DNA of 64,000 bases, taken from assembly GCA_944382705.1 (NCBI GenBank), contig CALWNE010000046.1:25250-89249 (forward strand), in the 5' to 3' direction. This stretch comes from an uncultured Allofournierella sp. (GTDB lineage Bacteria > Bacillota > Clostridia > Oscillospirales > Ruminococcaceae). Positions 42,060 through 56,192 of this stretch are shown here, piece after piece. The translations under genes were made by a program, and so were the position numbers. Position 1 is the stretch's first letter; the number at the start of each line of letters is the position of its first letter. The notes under the pieces were generated by a model. That model saw only the letters and a program-made list of their open reading frames with translations, did no database searches and was not told the origin of the DNA.

Positions 42060-43064
42060 ATGGAAACCATTCGGGAACACACCCAGCAGATTGAACAGCA
42101 GATTCTGGCACCCAGCGCAGCCCACAGTGCTGCCAGCCGGGGCAGGATGCGCCCAGAGGAACCTTGTCCCATCCGAACCTGCTACCAGCAGGATCGGGAT
42201 AGAATCATTCACTGTAAATCCTTTCGGCGGCTCAAGCAAAAGACTCAGGTGTTTCTTTCGCCGGAAGGGGATCATTACCGCACTAGGCTTACCCATACCC
42301 TGGAGGTCAGCCAGATTGCCCGCACCATTGCCAGGGCACTGCGCCTGAATGAGGACCTTACCGAAGCCATTGCTCTGGGCCACGATTTAGGGCATACCCC
42401 CTTTGGACATGCGGGAGAGCGGGCGTTGAACCAGCTTAGTCCCCACGGCTTTCGACATTACCAGCAGAGTTTGCGGGTTGTGGATTGCCTGGAGCGGGAG
42501 TTTCAGGGCCTCAATCTTACCTGGGAGGTACGCAATGGCATTATCTGCCACACAAAAGGGGCCTGGCCTGCAACGCTGGAGGGGTGTGCGGTACGCTATG
42601 CCGACCGCATCGCCTACATGAACCATGATATTGAGGATGCCATCACTGCGGGGGTACTGCGGCAGGAACAGCTGCCACAGGAAGTGCGCCAGGTGCTGGG
42701 CGAGACCAAAAGCCAGCGCATTGCCACGCTGCTTTCGGACATGATTGCCAATGGAGTAGAGTGGGGCCTGCACTTCAGCCCGGCTGTGGACCAGGCCTAT
42801 AACACACTGCATAGTTTTATGTATGCAACGGTGTATGTGGATAAGGTGGCCAAAAAGGAAGAAGATAAGGTGGATAACATCATCGGTGCGTTGTATGAGC
42901 ATTACAGCAACCAGCCGGCGCTTCTGCCCGAAGGCTTTTTGGCCATTGCATACCGGGAAGGCATTGATCGCGGTGTGATGGACTACATCAGCGGCATGAG
43001 CGATGCTTATGCAGTGCGTGTGTTTGAGGAATTGTTTGTGCCCCGAAAATGGCATATTTTGTGA
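42060..43064 (+). CDS. dgt: HD-domain dGTP triphosphohydrolase
   Basis: 334 residues, the short Firmicutes form. It cleaves dNTPs, typically dGTP, to deoxynucleoside and triphosphate. HD residues: CKSFRRLKQKTQVF, TRLTHTLEVSQIARTIARAL (H), ALGHDLGHTPFGHAGE (HD) and AVRYADRIAYMNHDIEDA (D). The order dgt, then dnaG and rpoD, is common in Clostridia. Start 42060 follows an AAAGGGGGC site. The DUF2500 gene begins 14 bases after the stop. Confidence 0.93.
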   Translation: METIREHTQQIEQQILAPSAAHSAASRGRMRPEEPCPIRTCYQQDRDRIIHCKSFRRLKQKTQVFLSPEGDHYRTRLTHTLEVSQIARTIARALRLNEDLTEAIALGHDLGHTPFGHAGERALNQLSPHGFRHYQQSLRVVDCLEREFQGLNLTWEVRNGIICHTKGAWPATLEGCAVRYADRIAYMNHDIEDAITAGVLRQEQLPQEVRQVLGETKSQRIATLLSDMIANGVEWGLHFSPAVDQAYNTLHSFMYATVYVDKVAKKEEDKVDNIIGALYEHYSNQPALLPEGFLAIAYREGIDRGVMDYISGMSDAYAVRVFEELFVPRKWHIL

Positions 43065-43078
43065 AGAAGGTGACAGCA

Positions 43079-43420
43079 ATGGGTATGGGATATGGAATGG
43101 AATTTCAAATAATTCCCTGGATTATTCGGCTGGGCGGATTGCTGGTTGTGGGAGTGCTGGTTTTTAACATCCTGGCCGGTTTGGTGCGGTGGTGCAAAAA
43201 CAATGCATCCCCTATACTTACCATGGAGGCTCAGGTAGTGGCAAAGCGGGAATGGTGCAGCCACAACCGCCAGACACGCTACTTTGCTACCTTTGAGGTG
43301 GAAAACGGAAAGAGGATGGAGCTTGCTCTTTCTGGCAGGGAATATGGTTTGCTGACCCAGGGAGACATGGGTACGCTAACGGTTCAGGGAACCCGCTATA
43401 AGGGGTTTGAACGGCGCTGA
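43079..43420 (+). CDS. DUF2500-like membrane protein
   Basis: 113 residues. One N-terminal membrane segment (about 9-35, WIIRLGGLLVVGVLVFNILA) and a small cytoplasmic or external beta domain (MEAQVVAKREW, RYFATFEVENGKRMELALSG, LLTQGDMGTLTVQGTRYKGFE) that fits DUF2500, family of unknown function. ATG 43079 follows AAGGTG by six bases; the longer frame starting in the dgt gene is less likely. Its place between dgt and dnaG suggests cotranscription only. Confidence 0.75.
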   Translation: MGMGYGMEFQIIPWIIRLGGLLVVGVLVFNILAGLVRWCKNNASPILTMEAQVVAKREWCSHNRQTRYFATFEVENGKRMELALSGREYGLLTQGDMGTLTVQGTRYKGFERR

Positions 43421-43464
43421 ATGGAGCCCTGTTTATATTTTGGTAAAAGAAAGGAGAGGGTGCA

Positions 43465-45234
43465 GTGATTCCCCACGAATATCTGGAAGAACTGGTGCGT
43501 CGGTGTGATATCACCGATGTGGTTGGCAGTTATGTACAGCTGCGCCATCGGGGCCGTACCCCCACGGGATTGTGCCCCTTTCACAGCGAAAAAACCCCCT
43601 CCTTTGTGGTATACCCGGACACCCAGAGCTTTTATTGCTTTGGCTGCGGAGCGGGTGGCGATGTAATTACCTTTATTAAAAAAATCAACAATCTGGATTA
43701 TGTGGAAGCAGTGAAATATCTGGCGGGCCGTGCCGGTATGCCCCTGCCAGAGGAGGACGACCAGGTAGGGCGGCTGAGAAGCCGGGTGCTGGCCATCAAC
43801 AAGGAGGCCGCCCGCTTTTACTTTGAGCAGCTGAACGGAACCACACCCCAAGCCCAGCAGGCCAGAAGTTACTGGCGAGGGCGGGGGTTGAGCGATGCCA
43901 CCATCCGGCGGTTTGGCCTGGGCTATGCACCGGATCAGTTTGGGGCAGCCTTGGACCATCTCAAGGCAAAGGGTTACACCACCGAGGAGCTTTTGGCCTC
44001 CGGTTTGGTAAAGCGCAGTGAACGGGGCAACCTGTACGATGCGTTCCGCGGCCGGGTGATGACCCCTATTTTTGATTTGCGGGGCAATGTAATTGCCTTT
44101 GGCGGCCGGGTACTGGGAGACGAAAAACCCAAGTACATCAACAGCCCGGAAACACTGGTTTATAAAAAGAGCAAGGCCATGTTTGCCCTGAATCTGGCCA
44201 AAAAGAGTACCAGCCGCAGGTATATTCTGTGTGAAGGATACATGGATGTAATCAGCCTGCACCAGGCAGGCTACGACACAGCGGTAGCCGCCTGCGGCAC
44301 CGCCCTTACGGCGGACCAGGTGCGCTTGCTGGCAGAGTACGCCGATGAAGTGGTGCTTTGCTATGACTCGGACGAAGCAGGCCAAAAAGCCACAGCCCGC
44401 AGTTTGGAGCTGTTTGCAGAAAGCCCGGTGCGTGTATTGGTGCTGAACATCCCCAACGCAAAGGACCCGGATGAATTCATTAAAAAATTTGGCAAGGATG
44501 CTTTTGACCGCTTGCTCAATGGCACCAGCAATGCCATTGAATATAAGCTGCAAAAGGTGCGCAAGCAATATGATATCACCCAGCCGGCCCAGCGGGCTGA
44601 ATACATTAAACAGGCCATTCGGGTGCTGGCGGATAAAATAAGCCCCACCGAGCAGGATATCTATGCTGGGAGGTTGGCGGAGGAAACGGATGTTTCTAAA
44701 ATTGCAATTTTAAACCAGCTGGAGGCGCTGAAAAAAAGCAACCAGCGCCGCCGCCAAAAGCAGCGGCAGCGGGAATTGCTGAACGAAGGACTGACAGCGG
44801 ACATCCGCCTGCCCTACAATACCATGAACAGCGAAAAAGCCCTGGGAGTAGCCAGTGCAGAGCAGCAGCTGGTGGCAGCAATGATTCGCAACCCGGAGTT
44901 TATTCCGCTGATTCAACAGCAGCTGGGCCCGGATGATTTTTTGATGGAGGATATGGGCAAAGCCTACGGTGCTATTCTTACCTGCTGCCAGCAGGGAATG
45001 ACACCGGATTTAACAAACCTGGCTCTCCGCCTGCCGGAGGAACTGATGAATCTGCTGGCTCGTTTGCTGGCCCGCAACTACGATGTGGGCATTGGACGGC
45101 GGGATGTGGAAATGTACCTGGAGCGAATCCATAGCAACCGCCCGGTCAGCACCAGTGCAGCCCAGATGAACAATGACCAGCTGAACGATTACTTTGAGCA
45201 GCTGCGCCGCAAAAAGGGCGGGGGAGCTGAATAA
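43465..45234 (+). CDS. dnaG: DNA primase
   Basis: 589 residues, full length. It makes RNA primers at the replication fork. Zinc domain CPFHSEKTPSF with FYCFGCGAGGDV (residues 37-65), the RNA polymerase basic region, TOPRIM motifs CEGYMDVISLH (about 255) and CYDSDEAGQKA (about 300), then the C-terminal helicase-binding domain with ASAEQQLVAAMIRNPEF. GTG start is preceded by AAGGAGAGGG at eight bases; no better ATG exists. It precedes rpoD by 79 bases in the classic dnaG-rpoD unit. Confidence 0.97.
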   Translation: MIPHEYLEELVRRCDITDVVGSYVQLRHRGRTPTGLCPFHSEKTPSFVVYPDTQSFYCFGCGAGGDVITFIKKINNLDYVEAVKYLAGRAGMPLPEEDDQVGRLRSRVLAINKEAARFYFEQLNGTTPQAQQARSYWRGRGLSDATIRRFGLGYAPDQFGAALDHLKAKGYTTEELLASGLVKRSERGNLYDAFRGRVMTPIFDLRGNVIAFGGRVLGDEKPKYINSPETLVYKKSKAMFALNLAKKSTSRRYILCEGYMDVISLHQAGYDTAVAACGTALTADQVRLLAEYADEVVLCYDSDEAGQKATARSLELFAESPVRVLVLNIPNAKDPDEFIKKFGKDAFDRLLNGTSNAIEYKLQKVRKQYDITQPAQRAEYIKQAIRVLADKISPTEQDIYAGRLAEETDVSKIAILNQLEALKKSNQRRRQKQRQRELLNEGLTADIRLPYNTMNSEKALGVASAEQQLVAAMIRNPEFIPLIQQQLGPDDFLMEDMGKAYGAILTCCQQGMTPDLTNLALRLPEELMNLLARLLARNYDVGIGRRDVEMYLERIHSNRPVSTSAAQMNNDQLNDYFEQLRRKKGGGAE

Positions 45235-45313
45235 AAACCATCTTCATTCCGTGCGTTATTGCACAGGGATTTTTATAACGCTATTTTGACCGATTCAGGA
45301 GGAAGTGCAAATT

Positions 45314-46561
45314 ATGGCAGAGAAAAAAATTACAATCCGTGAACTGATTGAAACCGGTAAACGGAACGGCAAGCTGACCACCAAGGAAATCAATGATGCC
45401 ATTGATGATACCGGCTTTGATGTGGAACAGATTGATAAGCTGTACGAAACACTGGAAAGCCACAATGTGGAAATTGTGGATGAACCGAGCAGTGATATGG
45501 ACAATTTCACCCTTACCGAGGACAGCGTGGATTTGTTCGAGAGTGCCCTGTCCGCCGAAGGCGTAGCCATTGATGACCCGGTGAAGGTTTACCTAAAGGA
45601 GATTGGCCGGGTGCCCCTGCTGAGCAGCGACGAGGAAATTCGTCTGGCACTGGAAATTCTGGACGGTGGCAAGGCGGTAGAGCTGAAACAGACCAAGTAC
45701 CAGAAAATCTGGCAGATTGAGCACGACGAGGAGCTGAGCAGCGATGAGCGCCGTATCTGGCTGGCCAGCGAAAAGGACGCCCTGCCCACCGAGGATAAGA
45801 TTGAGCTGCGCAATCTGGAAACTGCCATCCTGAAAGGGGAGAAGGCCAAGCAGCGCTTGAGCGAGGCAAACCTGCGTCTGGTGGTTTCCATTGCAAAGCG
45901 TTATGTGGGCCGTGGCATGCAGTTTTTGGATTTGATTCAGGAAGGCAACCTGGGCCTGATTAAAGCGGTGGAAAAGTTTGACCACACCAAGGGCTTTAAA
46001 TTCTCCACCTATGCTACCTGGTGGATTCGGCAGGCTATTACCCGTGCCATTGCCGACCAGGCCCGTACCATTCGTATCCCGGTGCACATGGTGGAAACCA
46101 TCAACAAGGTAAAGAAGGTTTCCAGCCAGCTGCTGCACCAGAACGGTCATGAGCCCACCGCCGACGAAATCAGCGAGGCGCTGGATATGCCGGTGGAAAA
46201 GGTGCGGGAAATCATGCGGGTAGCTCAGGAGCCTGTGAGCCTGGAAACTCCCATTGGTGAGGAGGAGGACAGCCACCTGGGCGACTTCATCCCCGACGAG
46301 GATGCACCTGTGCCAGCCGAGGCTGCTAGCCACACCCTGCTGAAAGAACAGCTGTCCAGCGTGCTGCAAAGCCTGACCCCCCGTGAGGAAAAGGTTCTGC
46401 GCCTGCGCTTTGGCCTGGAGGACGGCCGTCCCCGTACCTTGGAGGAGGTAGGCCACGAGTTTGAGGTAACCCGTGAGCGTATCCGCCAGATTGAAGCCAA
46501 GGCACTGCGCAAGCTGCGCCATCCCAGCCGCTCCAAAAAGCTGCGGGATTTCCTGGATTGA
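45314..46561 (+). CDS. rpoD: primary sigma factor of RNA polymerase
   Basis: 415 residues. Region 1.2 ([19 protein letters not shown]), region 2 ([55 protein letters not shown]), region 3 ([17 protein letters not shown]) and region 4 ([33 protein letters not shown]) are all intact. About 60 extra residues (roughly 112-172: acidic, [17 protein letters not shown]) lie between regions 1.2 and 2.1, where Bacillus SigA has only about ten. N-terminal region 1.1 is short. ATG 45314 follows AGGAGG; it directs housekeeping transcription. Confidence 0.97.
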   Translation: MAEKKITIRELIETGKRNGKLTTKEINDAIDDTGFDVEQIDKLYETLESHNVEIVDEPSSDMDNFTLTEDSVDLFESALSAEGVAIDDPVKVYLKEIGRVPLLSSDEEIRLALEILDGGKAVELKQTKYQKIWQIEHDEELSSDERRIWLASEKDALPTEDKIELRNLETAILKGEKAKQRLSEANLRLVVSIAKRYVGRGMQFLDLIQEGNLGLIKAVEKFDHTKGFKFSTYATWWIRQAITRAIADQARTIRIPVHMVETINKVKKVSSQLLHQNGHEPTADEISEALDMPVEKVREIMRVAQEPVSLETPIGEEEDSHLGDFIPDEDAPVPAEAASHTLLKEQLSSVLQSLTPREEKVLRLRFGLEDGRPRTLEEVGHEFEVTRERIRQIEAKALRKLRHPSRSKKLRDFLD

Positions 46562-46592
46562 TTTCTAACACCATACAAGGGAGCGTTGGATT

Positions 46593-46889
46593 ATGATGCA
46601 GAATTGGAATGTGGACGAAAGCAAGCTGAAAAAACAGCAGGAGGAACTGAAGGCTTCCATGGTGTTTTCCTATGTAGGCCATGGCCCCAAGGCAACCGGC
46701 TTTTTTGCCAAGGAATTCAAGCGCAAACCAGGCCTGTATGCCCGGTGCACCCAGTGCGGCTGTTATATACCGCTGGATGCCCGTGGCGAAGAACAGTGCA
46801 TCTGCGGTAATCTCCGCCGCACCGAGCGAGAATTCCGTCATGAGCTGCCGGCCGAGGAAATTGAGATTTTCAAGGGGCATAAGCGATAA
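46593..46889 (+). CDS. small zinc-ribbon protein downstream of rpoD
   Basis: 98 residues. A helical N-terminus (NWNVDESKLKKQQEELKASM), a basic stretch (FFAKEFKRKPGLY) and four cysteines in CTQCGCY and QCICGNL, likely a zinc ribbon. No family recognised and no membrane segment. It starts 32 bases after rpoD with GGGAG upstream and ends before a strong terminator, so it is cotranscribed with rpoD. A nucleic-acid or RNA polymerase-associated role is possible, but is only inferred from zinc ribbon and context. Confidence 0.7.
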   Translation: MMQNWNVDESKLKKQQEELKASMVFSYVGHGPKATGFFAKEFKRKPGLYARCTQCGCYIPLDARGEEQCICGNLRRTEREFRHELPAEEIEIFKGHKR

Positions 46890-46980
46890 AATACCATCTG
46901 TTCTATGTCCGGCGTCCTGTGGATTGGATGTGCCGGCCCAATAGAACCTGCAAGCACAATACGAAAGCGACCCCGGCATC

Positions 46981-47021
46981 ATCGGCGGCGCTCCCACGAG
47001 GGAGTGCTGCCGATTTTTTTG
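46981..47021 (+). terminator. terminator of the dnaG-rpoD unit
   Basis: A 15-bp stem (46981-46995 with 47000-47014) then seven Ts. A second hairpin (46900-46947; GTTCTAT/ATAGAAC and CCGGC/GCCGG) precedes it. The rest of 46890-47216 holds no gene I can support. Confidence 0.85.
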
Positions 47022-47216
47022 TTTGGTGCACAAGCAAAATGCCTTGCGCAATTTTAGCAAGTATGATATCCTGTTAAAGCTGCCCCTGGCAAGAGATTTG
47101 CAAGGGGTGTTGCTGAATTGGTTAGATTGGAAACGATACATGAGTGCTTCGGGCGCCCTCTGATAACGAACAACACAATTCCTGATTTTGAAAAAGATTA
47201 AGAGGAGTGTTTCCCG

Positions 47217-47693
47217 ATGCCGAAAACAAAACTGCAAAATGTGATTTTTACCGCAGCCATGGCCTTTGTAATGGTGTATGGCATGGTGTGTTACAATGTT
47301 TCGCTGGCGGTGGGCGGTATGTCCAACCAGGTGTTTTTGATGGCTTTTGGCGAACTGGTGGTTTTGTGGCCTGTGGCCATTGTATTGGAATTGTTTCTAG
47401 TGGAACGGCTGGCGCAGAAGTTGGCGTTTCGTTTGTTTACCCCTGGGCAGGATAAGCCGGTGTTTATTTTGCTGGCCATTTCCTCCTTTATTGTCTGCCT
47501 GATGTGCCCGCTCATGAGCTTGATTGCCACAGTGCTGTACAAGCATGCAGGGGCAGAGCTGGTGGCCGCCTGGATTCAGACCACGGTGCTTAACTTTCCC
47601 ATGGCACTGTTCTGGCAGCTGGTGGTAGCCGGTCCGCTGGTGCGGCTGGTGTTTGGCTGGGCTGCATCTAAGATAGAGCGAGTTTCTGCTTGA
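47217..47693 (+). CDS. DUF2798-like four-helix membrane protein
   Basis: 158 residues, four membrane segments in two repeats (about 8-30, 38-60, 80-103, 117-145). The repeat pattern FTAAMAFVMVYGMVCYN and LQT/IQTTVLNFPMALFWQL matches DUF2798, a family of small inner membrane proteins of unknown role. It has AGAGGAG eight bases before the start and its own terminator. The promoter is unclear: TTGCGC (47044) with TATCCT is weak. Confidence 0.8.
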   Translation: MPKTKLQNVIFTAAMAFVMVYGMVCYNVSLAVGGMSNQVFLMAFGELVVLWPVAIVLELFLVERLAQKLAFRLFTPGQDKPVFILLAISSFIVCLMCPLMSLIATVLYKHAGAELVAAWIQTTVLNFPMALFWQLVVAGPLVRLVFGWAASKIERVSA

Positions 47694-47705
47694 GTACTTT
47701 GTGGT

Positions 47706-47748
47706 AAAACCGCTGCCGGCGACCCGACCGGCGGCGGTTTTCTTTTGG
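47706..47748 (+). terminator. terminator after the DUF2798 gene
   Basis: A 14-bp stem AAAACCGCTGCCGG/CCGGCGGCGGTTTT (47706-47719 with 47728-47741) followed by TTCTTTT. Confidence 0.75.
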
Positions 47749-47755
47749 GATGGAT

Positions 47756-47784
47756 TTGACAAAAGAAACATTTACTGATATAGT
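47756..47784 (+). promoter_or_regulatory. promoter of the Rrf2 gene
   Basis: TTGACA (47756-47761), 17 bases, TATAGT (47779-47784). Confidence 0.65.
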
Positions 47785-47856
47785 TTAACTAGATTTTTAA
47801 AGTGTAGTTTTGGCTGAGCAGCTGCTCTGCCGTAAAAAGAAAGGAACTATGCAGCT

Positions 47857-48273
47857 ATGCATATTACACAGGAATCCGACTATGCCGTTCGCATCATTTA
47901 CTGTTTGGCAAAAACACAGCGGCGCATGGATGCCCGCTCAATCAGCGAGGAGATGCATGTCTCGCTGCGGTTTGCCCTTAAAATTTTGGGCAAGCTGGTG
48001 AGCAGCGGCATTGCTGTGAGCTATAAAGGTAACCGGGGCGGCTACGAACTGGCCCGCCCTGCGGAGGAAATCAGTTTGCTGGATGTTATCTCTGCTGTGG
48101 AAGGGCCGTATAGCCTTTCTCGCTGTTTGCAGGATTGCGAGGAGTGCAACCGTGGTGCGTCTGGCCTGTGTGCTTTTCAGGCAGTGTACCGGCGCATCAG
48201 CCAGCAGGTGAACCAGGAATTGGCAGGGGTATCCTTTGCGCAGATGGTTCAGGAGAGCTGCGAAAACCAGTAA
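47857..48273 (+). CDS. Rrf2-family transcriptional regulator
   Basis: 138 residues. The winged helix (ESDYAVRIIYCLAKTQ, ARSISEEMHVSLRFALKILGKLV, VSYKGNRGGYELARP) and the cysteine segment CLQDCEECNRGASGLC are typical of Rrf2 regulators that carry an Fe-S cluster, such as IscR, NsrR and RsrR. The cysteine number and spacing suggest it is a cluster-binding member sensing iron-sulphur, redox or NO. Target genes are unknown; no isc or suf genes are adjacent. It is monocistronic, with a strong promoter and terminator just upstream of the rpoB promoter. Confidence 0.9.
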   Translation: MHITQESDYAVRIIYCLAKTQRRMDARSISEEMHVSLRFALKILGKLVSSGIAVSYKGNRGGYELARPAEEISLLDVISAVEGPYSLSRCLQDCEECNRGASGLCAFQAVYRRISQQVNQELAGVSFAQMVQESCENQ

Positions 48274-48286
48274 TTAAACCACACCG

Positions 48287-48319
48287 ACCCGGGCGTATCA
48301 AGCCTGGGTTTCTTTTTTT
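48287..48319 (+). terminator. terminator of the Rrf2 gene
   Basis: Stem ACCCGGGC/GCCTGGGT (48287-48294 with 48302-48309) followed by TTCTTTTTTT. Confidence 0.75.
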
Positions 48320-48339
48320 ACAAAATGCCGAAAAATGGC

Positions 48340-48368
48340 TTGACACTGGGCTTTTTAGGCGGTATACT
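48340..48368 (+). promoter_or_regulatory. rpoBC promoter
   Basis: TTGACA (48340-48345), 17 bases, TATACT (48363-48368), a near-consensus promoter. A leader of about 155 bases follows. Confidence 0.75.
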
Positions 48369-48533
48369 CTTGTAGTATAGCATAATTGGAATAACACGCC
48401 CTAAAAGCAGAAGCATGTACAAAAAGCGGGTGAAAGTTTGTGAAAGATGCACAAAATTTCATCGAACAAGCGGAAGCCCCACAAGCGTGCCCCCAACAAT
48501 GTATAAGAAACAGGATAGGAGTGGAAGCTTTTT

Positions 48534-51500
48534 ATGATGAAGGTCAAGCCTGTGAACCTTGGCAAAACCGAAAGAATGAGCTTTTCCCGGATTGATGAGG
48601 TCATCACCATGCCCAACCTCATCGAGGTTCAGAAGAACTCGTACCGCTGGTTTTTGGACGAGGGCCTGAAAGAGGTATTCCGGGACATTGCCACCATTGA
48701 GGATTTTACCGGCAATCTGGCATTGGAGTTTGTGGATTACCATCTGGGTGAGCCTAAATACAGCATCAAGGAGTGCAAGGTGCGCGATACCACCTATGCT
48801 GCCCCTCTGCGTGTAACGGCCCGCCTGCTGAACAAGGAAACCGGCGAGGTAAAGGAGCAGGAGATCTTCATGGGCGACTTCCCGCTCATGACCGATGCAG
48901 GCACCTTTATCAACAACGGCGCCGAGCGTGTTATCGTCAGCCAGCTGGTTCGCAGCCCTGGTGTGTACTTTGGCTCCAGCTACGATAAGACCGGTAAGAA
49001 ATTGTTTACCGCAACCATGAACCCCAACCGGGGCGCATGGCTGGAGTATGAAACCGACTCCAACGATGTGTTCTATGTGCGCATCGACAAAAACCGCAAA
49101 CTGCCTGTAACCGTTCTGCTGCGTGCCTTGGGCATGGGCAGCGATGCCCAGATTCGGGAGTTCTTTGGCGAGGATGAGCGCATTCTGGCCACCCTGGAAA
49201 AGGACACCACCCACAACGAAGAAGAGGGCCTGCTGGAGACCTACCGCAAGCTGCGTCCCGGCGAGCCTCCCACCGTGGAAAGTGCTCAGACCCACCTGAA
49301 CAATCTGTTCTTTGACCCCCGCCGGTACGATATGTCCCGGTTTGGCCGGTACAAGATGAACAAAAAGCTGGCTCTGGCCCGCCGTATCACCGGTTTTGTG
49401 GCTGCCCGTGACATTGTGGCACCCCTCACCGGCGAACTGATTGTGGCTGCTGGCGAAAAAATCACCCGTGAGCTGGCCGAAGAGGCAGAGGCAGCAGGTG
49501 TATCCGTAGCATTCGTGACTGTGGATGACCGTGAAATTAAGGTTATCACCAACGGCACTGTGGATGCACAGAACTTCTTCACCTTTGATGTAGCCGAGTG
49601 CGGCATCAATGAGCGTGTAAACTTCGCTGAGCTGAAGGCTATTCTGGAGGCTACTCTGGACGAGGAGGAGCAGAAGGAACTGCTCATCAAGAACCACGAT
49701 CGCCTGATCAGCAAAACTGTCACCCTGGATGACATCTTCTCCTCCATCAACTACCTGAACGGCCTGGATCACGGCGTAGGCGTAACCGATGATATCGACC
49801 ATCTGGGCAACCGCCGTATCCGCAGCGTGGGTGAGCTGCTGCAGAATCAGTTCCGTATCGGCTTCAGCCGTATGGAGCGTGTCATCCGTGAGCGTATGAC
49901 CCTGCAGGCTCAGGACATGAACGAGGCTACTCCCCAGAGCCTCATCAACATCCGCCCTGTGGTGGCTGCCATCAAGGAATTCTTTGGTTCCAGCCCCCTG
50001 TCTCAGTTCATGGACCAGAACAACCCTCTGGCCGAGCTGACCCACAAGCGCCGTCTGTCAGCTCTGGGCCCTGGCGGTCTGAGCCGTGACCGTGCCGGTT
50101 TCGAGGTGCGTGACGTACATTACAGCCACTACGGCCGCATGTGTCCCATCGAGACTCCCGAAGGTCCCAACATCGGTTTGATTTCCTACCTGGCAAGCTT
50201 TGCCCGCATCAACGAGTATGGCTTCATCGAGGCTCCCTACCGCAAGGTGGACAAGGAGCGGGGCGTTGTAACCGACGAAGTGGTCTACATGACTGCGGAT
50301 GTTGAGGACGAGTTTGTGGTGGCCCAGGCCAACGAGCCTCTGGATGAGGAAGGCCGTTTCACCAAGGTTCGTGTAAACGCTCGGCGCCGTGACGAGATTC
50401 TGGAAATCGAGCGGGAACGGGTAGATTACATGGACGTAAGCCCCAAGATGGTTGTGTCCGTGGCAACTGCCATGATTCCCTTCCTGGAAAACGACGACGC
50501 CAACCGTGCTCTGATGGGCGCCAACATGCAGCGTCAGGCTGTGCCCCTGCTGGTGACCCAGCAGCCCATTGTGGCAACCGGTATGGAATACAAGGCTGCC
50601 TGCGATTCCGGCGTGTGTGTACTGGCTCGCAACCCCGGCGTGGTAGAGCGTGTGGATGCCGATAAGATTGTAGTTCGCACCAGCAAGACCACCACCGACG
50701 AGTACGAGCTGATTAAGTTTATGCGCTCCAACCAGGGCACCTGTGTAAACCAGCGGCCCATTGTTTCCAAGGGCGAGGAAGTAAAGGCTGGCCAGGTGCT
50801 GGCTGACGGCCCCGCTACCAAGAATGGCGAAATCAGCTTGGGTAAGAACGCCCTCATCGGCTTCATGACCTGGGAAGGTTACAACTACGAGGACGCCGTT
50901 CTCATCAACGAAAAGATTGTGCGTGAGGATGTTTACACCTCCATTCACATCGAGGAATACGAGACGGAAGCCCGTGAGACCAAGCTGGGACCTGAGGAAA
51001 TCACTCGCGACATCCCCAACGTGGGCGAGGAAGCCTTGAAGGATCTGGACGAACGGGGCATCATCCGCATTGGTGCCGAGGTAAAGGCAGGCGATATCCT
51101 GGTTGGTAAGGTCACCCCCAAGGGCGAGACCGAGCTGACCGCCGAGGAGCGTTTGCTGCGTGCCATCTTTGGTGAGAAGGCCCGTGAAGTGCGTGATACC
51201 TCTCTGCGTGTACCCCATGGTCAGTACGGCATCATCGTGGATGTGAAGGTATTCACCCCCGAAAACTGCGATGAGCTTCAGCCCGGCGTTCGTCAGGTAG
51301 TACGCTGCTACATTGCCCAGAAGCGCAAAATCAGCGTGGGCGATAAGATGGCTGGTCGTCACGGTAACAAGGGTGTTGTATCCCGCATTCTGCCTCAGGA
51401 GGATATGCCCTTCCTGGCAGACGGTACTCCGCTGGATATCGTGCTGAACCCCCTGGGCGTTCCCTCCCGTATGAACATCGGTCAGGTTCTGGAAGTTCAC

Positions 51501-52349
51501 CTGGGCTACGCAGCCAAGGCTCTGGGCTGGAAGATCATGACCCCCGTATTTGATGGCGCTCACGAACAGGACATCCGTGCCTGCTTCAACGAGGCCCGGG
51601 AAAAGAATCACAGCGGCGCTATGCCTGAATATCCCACCAAGCTGGATAAGATTATGCGGCCCGAAATTGGCCATGTAATCGATTTCTCCAAGATTGAGTT
51701 GGATGAGGATGGCAAGAGCACTGTATACGACGGCCGTACCGGTGAGAAGTTCGATAACCGTGTAACCGTTGGTTATATGTACTACCTGAAGCTGCATCAC
51801 CTGGTAGACGATAAGATTCACGCCCGTTCCACCGGTCCTTACAGCCTGGTTACCCAGCAGCCTCTGGGCGGTAAAGCTCAGTTCGGCGGTCAGCGCTTCG
51901 GTGAGATGGAAGTATGGGCCCTGGAAGCTTACGGCGCCGCCTACACCCTGCAGGAAATCCTGACCGTGAAGTCGGACGATGTGGTGGGCCGTGTAAAGAC
52001 CTACGAGGCCATTGTAAAGGGCCAGCCCGTACCCAAGCCCGGCATTCCCGAAAGCTTCCGCGTGCTCATTAAGGAGCTGCAGAGCCTGGGTCTGGCCGTT
52101 CGGGTGCAGGATGCTGAGGGCGAGGAAATCGACCTGAAGCAGAACTTCGATGATGAAGAACCCGGCTTCGATACCCGTGACCTGCCCATGGGCGAGGATG
52201 TTCTGGTGGAAAACGAGCTGAACGATGAGTACAGCATCCAGGACGCAGAGTCTGATCCCGATGCAGAGGAAGTATTCGGCGGCATGGAAGATGTCTTTGA
52301 ATCCGACGACCTCTATGCAGACGATATGAACTTTGACGGCGAGTATTGA
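48534..52349 (+). CDS. rpoB: RNA polymerase beta subunit
   Basis: 1,271 residues. It forms one side of the active-site cleft. Landmarks: [19 protein letters not shown] at the start, the rifampicin-binding segment [20 protein letters not shown] with [12 protein letters not shown] (no obvious resistance change), [16 protein letters not shown], the [12 protein letters not shown] loop, and the C-terminal [20 protein letters not shown]. The acidic C-terminal tail (after 1,210) is longer than in Bacillus. Two ATGs start the gene (48534, 48537); GGAGTGG lies upstream. It is not preceded by rplJ-rplL as is usual; an Rrf2 gene and a strong promoter sit there instead. Confidence 0.98.
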   Translation: MMKVKPVNLGKTERMSFSRIDEVITMPNLIEVQKNSYRWFLDEGLKEVFRDIATIEDFTGNLALEFVDYHLGEPKYSIKECKVRDTTYAAPLRVTARLLNKETGEVKEQEIFMGDFPLMTDAGTFINNGAERVIVSQLVRSPGVYFGSSYDKTGKKLFTATMNPNRGAWLEYETDSNDVFYVRIDKNRKLPVTVLLRALGMGSDAQIREFFGEDERILATLEKDTTHNEEEGLLETYRKLRPGEPPTVESAQTHLNNLFFDPRRYDMSRFGRYKMNKKLALARRITGFVAARDIVAPLTGELIVAAGEKITRELAEEAEAAGVSVAFVTVDDREIKVITNGTVDAQNFFTFDVAECGINERVNFAELKAILEATLDEEEQKELLIKNHDRLISKTVTLDDIFSSINYLNGLDHGVGVTDDIDHLGNRRIRSVGELLQNQFRIGFSRMERVIRERMTLQAQDMNEATPQSLINIRPVVAAIKEFFGSSPLSQFMDQNNPLAELTHKRRLSALGPGGLSRDRAGFEVRDVHYSHYGRMCPIETPEGPNIGLISYLASFARINEYGFIEAPYRKVDKERGVVTDEVVYMTADVEDEFVVAQANEPLDEEGRFTKVRVNARRRDEILEIERERVDYMDVSPKMVVSVATAMIPFLENDDANRALMGANMQRQAVPLLVTQQPIVATGMEYKAACDSGVCVLARNPGVVERVDADKIVVRTSKTTTDEYELIKFMRSNQGTCVNQRPIVSKGEEVKAGQVLADGPATKNGEISLGKNALIGFMTWEGYNYEDAVLINEKIVREDVYTSIHIEEYETEARETKLGPEEITRDIPNVGEEALKDLDERGIIRIGAEVKAGDILVGKVTPKGETELTAEERLLRAIFGEKAREVRDTSLRVPHGQYGIIVDVKVFTPENCDELQPGVRQVVRCYIAQKRKISVGDKMAGRHGNKGVVSRILPQEDMPFLADGTPLDIVLNPLGVPSRMNIGQVLEVHLGYAAKALGWKIMTPVFDGAHEQDIRACFNEAREKNHSGAMPEYPTKLDKIMRPEIGHVIDFSKIELDEDGKSTVYDGRTGEKFDNRVTVGYMYYLKLHHLVDDKIHARSTGPYSLVTQQPLGGKAQFGGQRFGEMEVWALEAYGAAYTLQEILTVKSDDVVGRVKTYEAIVKGQPVPKPGIPESFRVLIKELQSLGLAVRVQDAEGEEIDLKQNFDDEEPGFDTRDLPMGEDVLVENELNDEYSIQDAESDPDAEEVFGGMEDVFESDDLYADDMNFDGEY

Positions 52350-52461
52350 TATTCAAAGCTGACCCAAACAGCACAGGAGAAGCGGCCCCCGCCACAGGGC
52401 GGGAGGCCCCTCCCGTGCCAACCCCAATCACCGAGATATTAGAAAAGGAAGGGTTCGTTTA

Positions 52462-56064
<3,603 letters not shown>

Positions 56065-56101
56065 CACTGCTGGCCCAGTATTCGGGAACAGGCAATACAA
56101 T

Positions 56102-56136
56102 GGAGAGGCTGCCCTGCGGGGTGGCCTCTCCTTTTG
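56102..56136 (+). terminator. rpoBC terminator
   Basis: Stem GGAGAGGC/GCCTCTCC (56102-56109 with 56124-56131) and TTTT, 38 bases past the rpoC stop. Confidence 0.7.
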
Positions 56137-56192
56137 CATCTGGGCAGGAAATCAATGCTTTATTATTACAGTACAGAAAGGGAGAGCATCCA

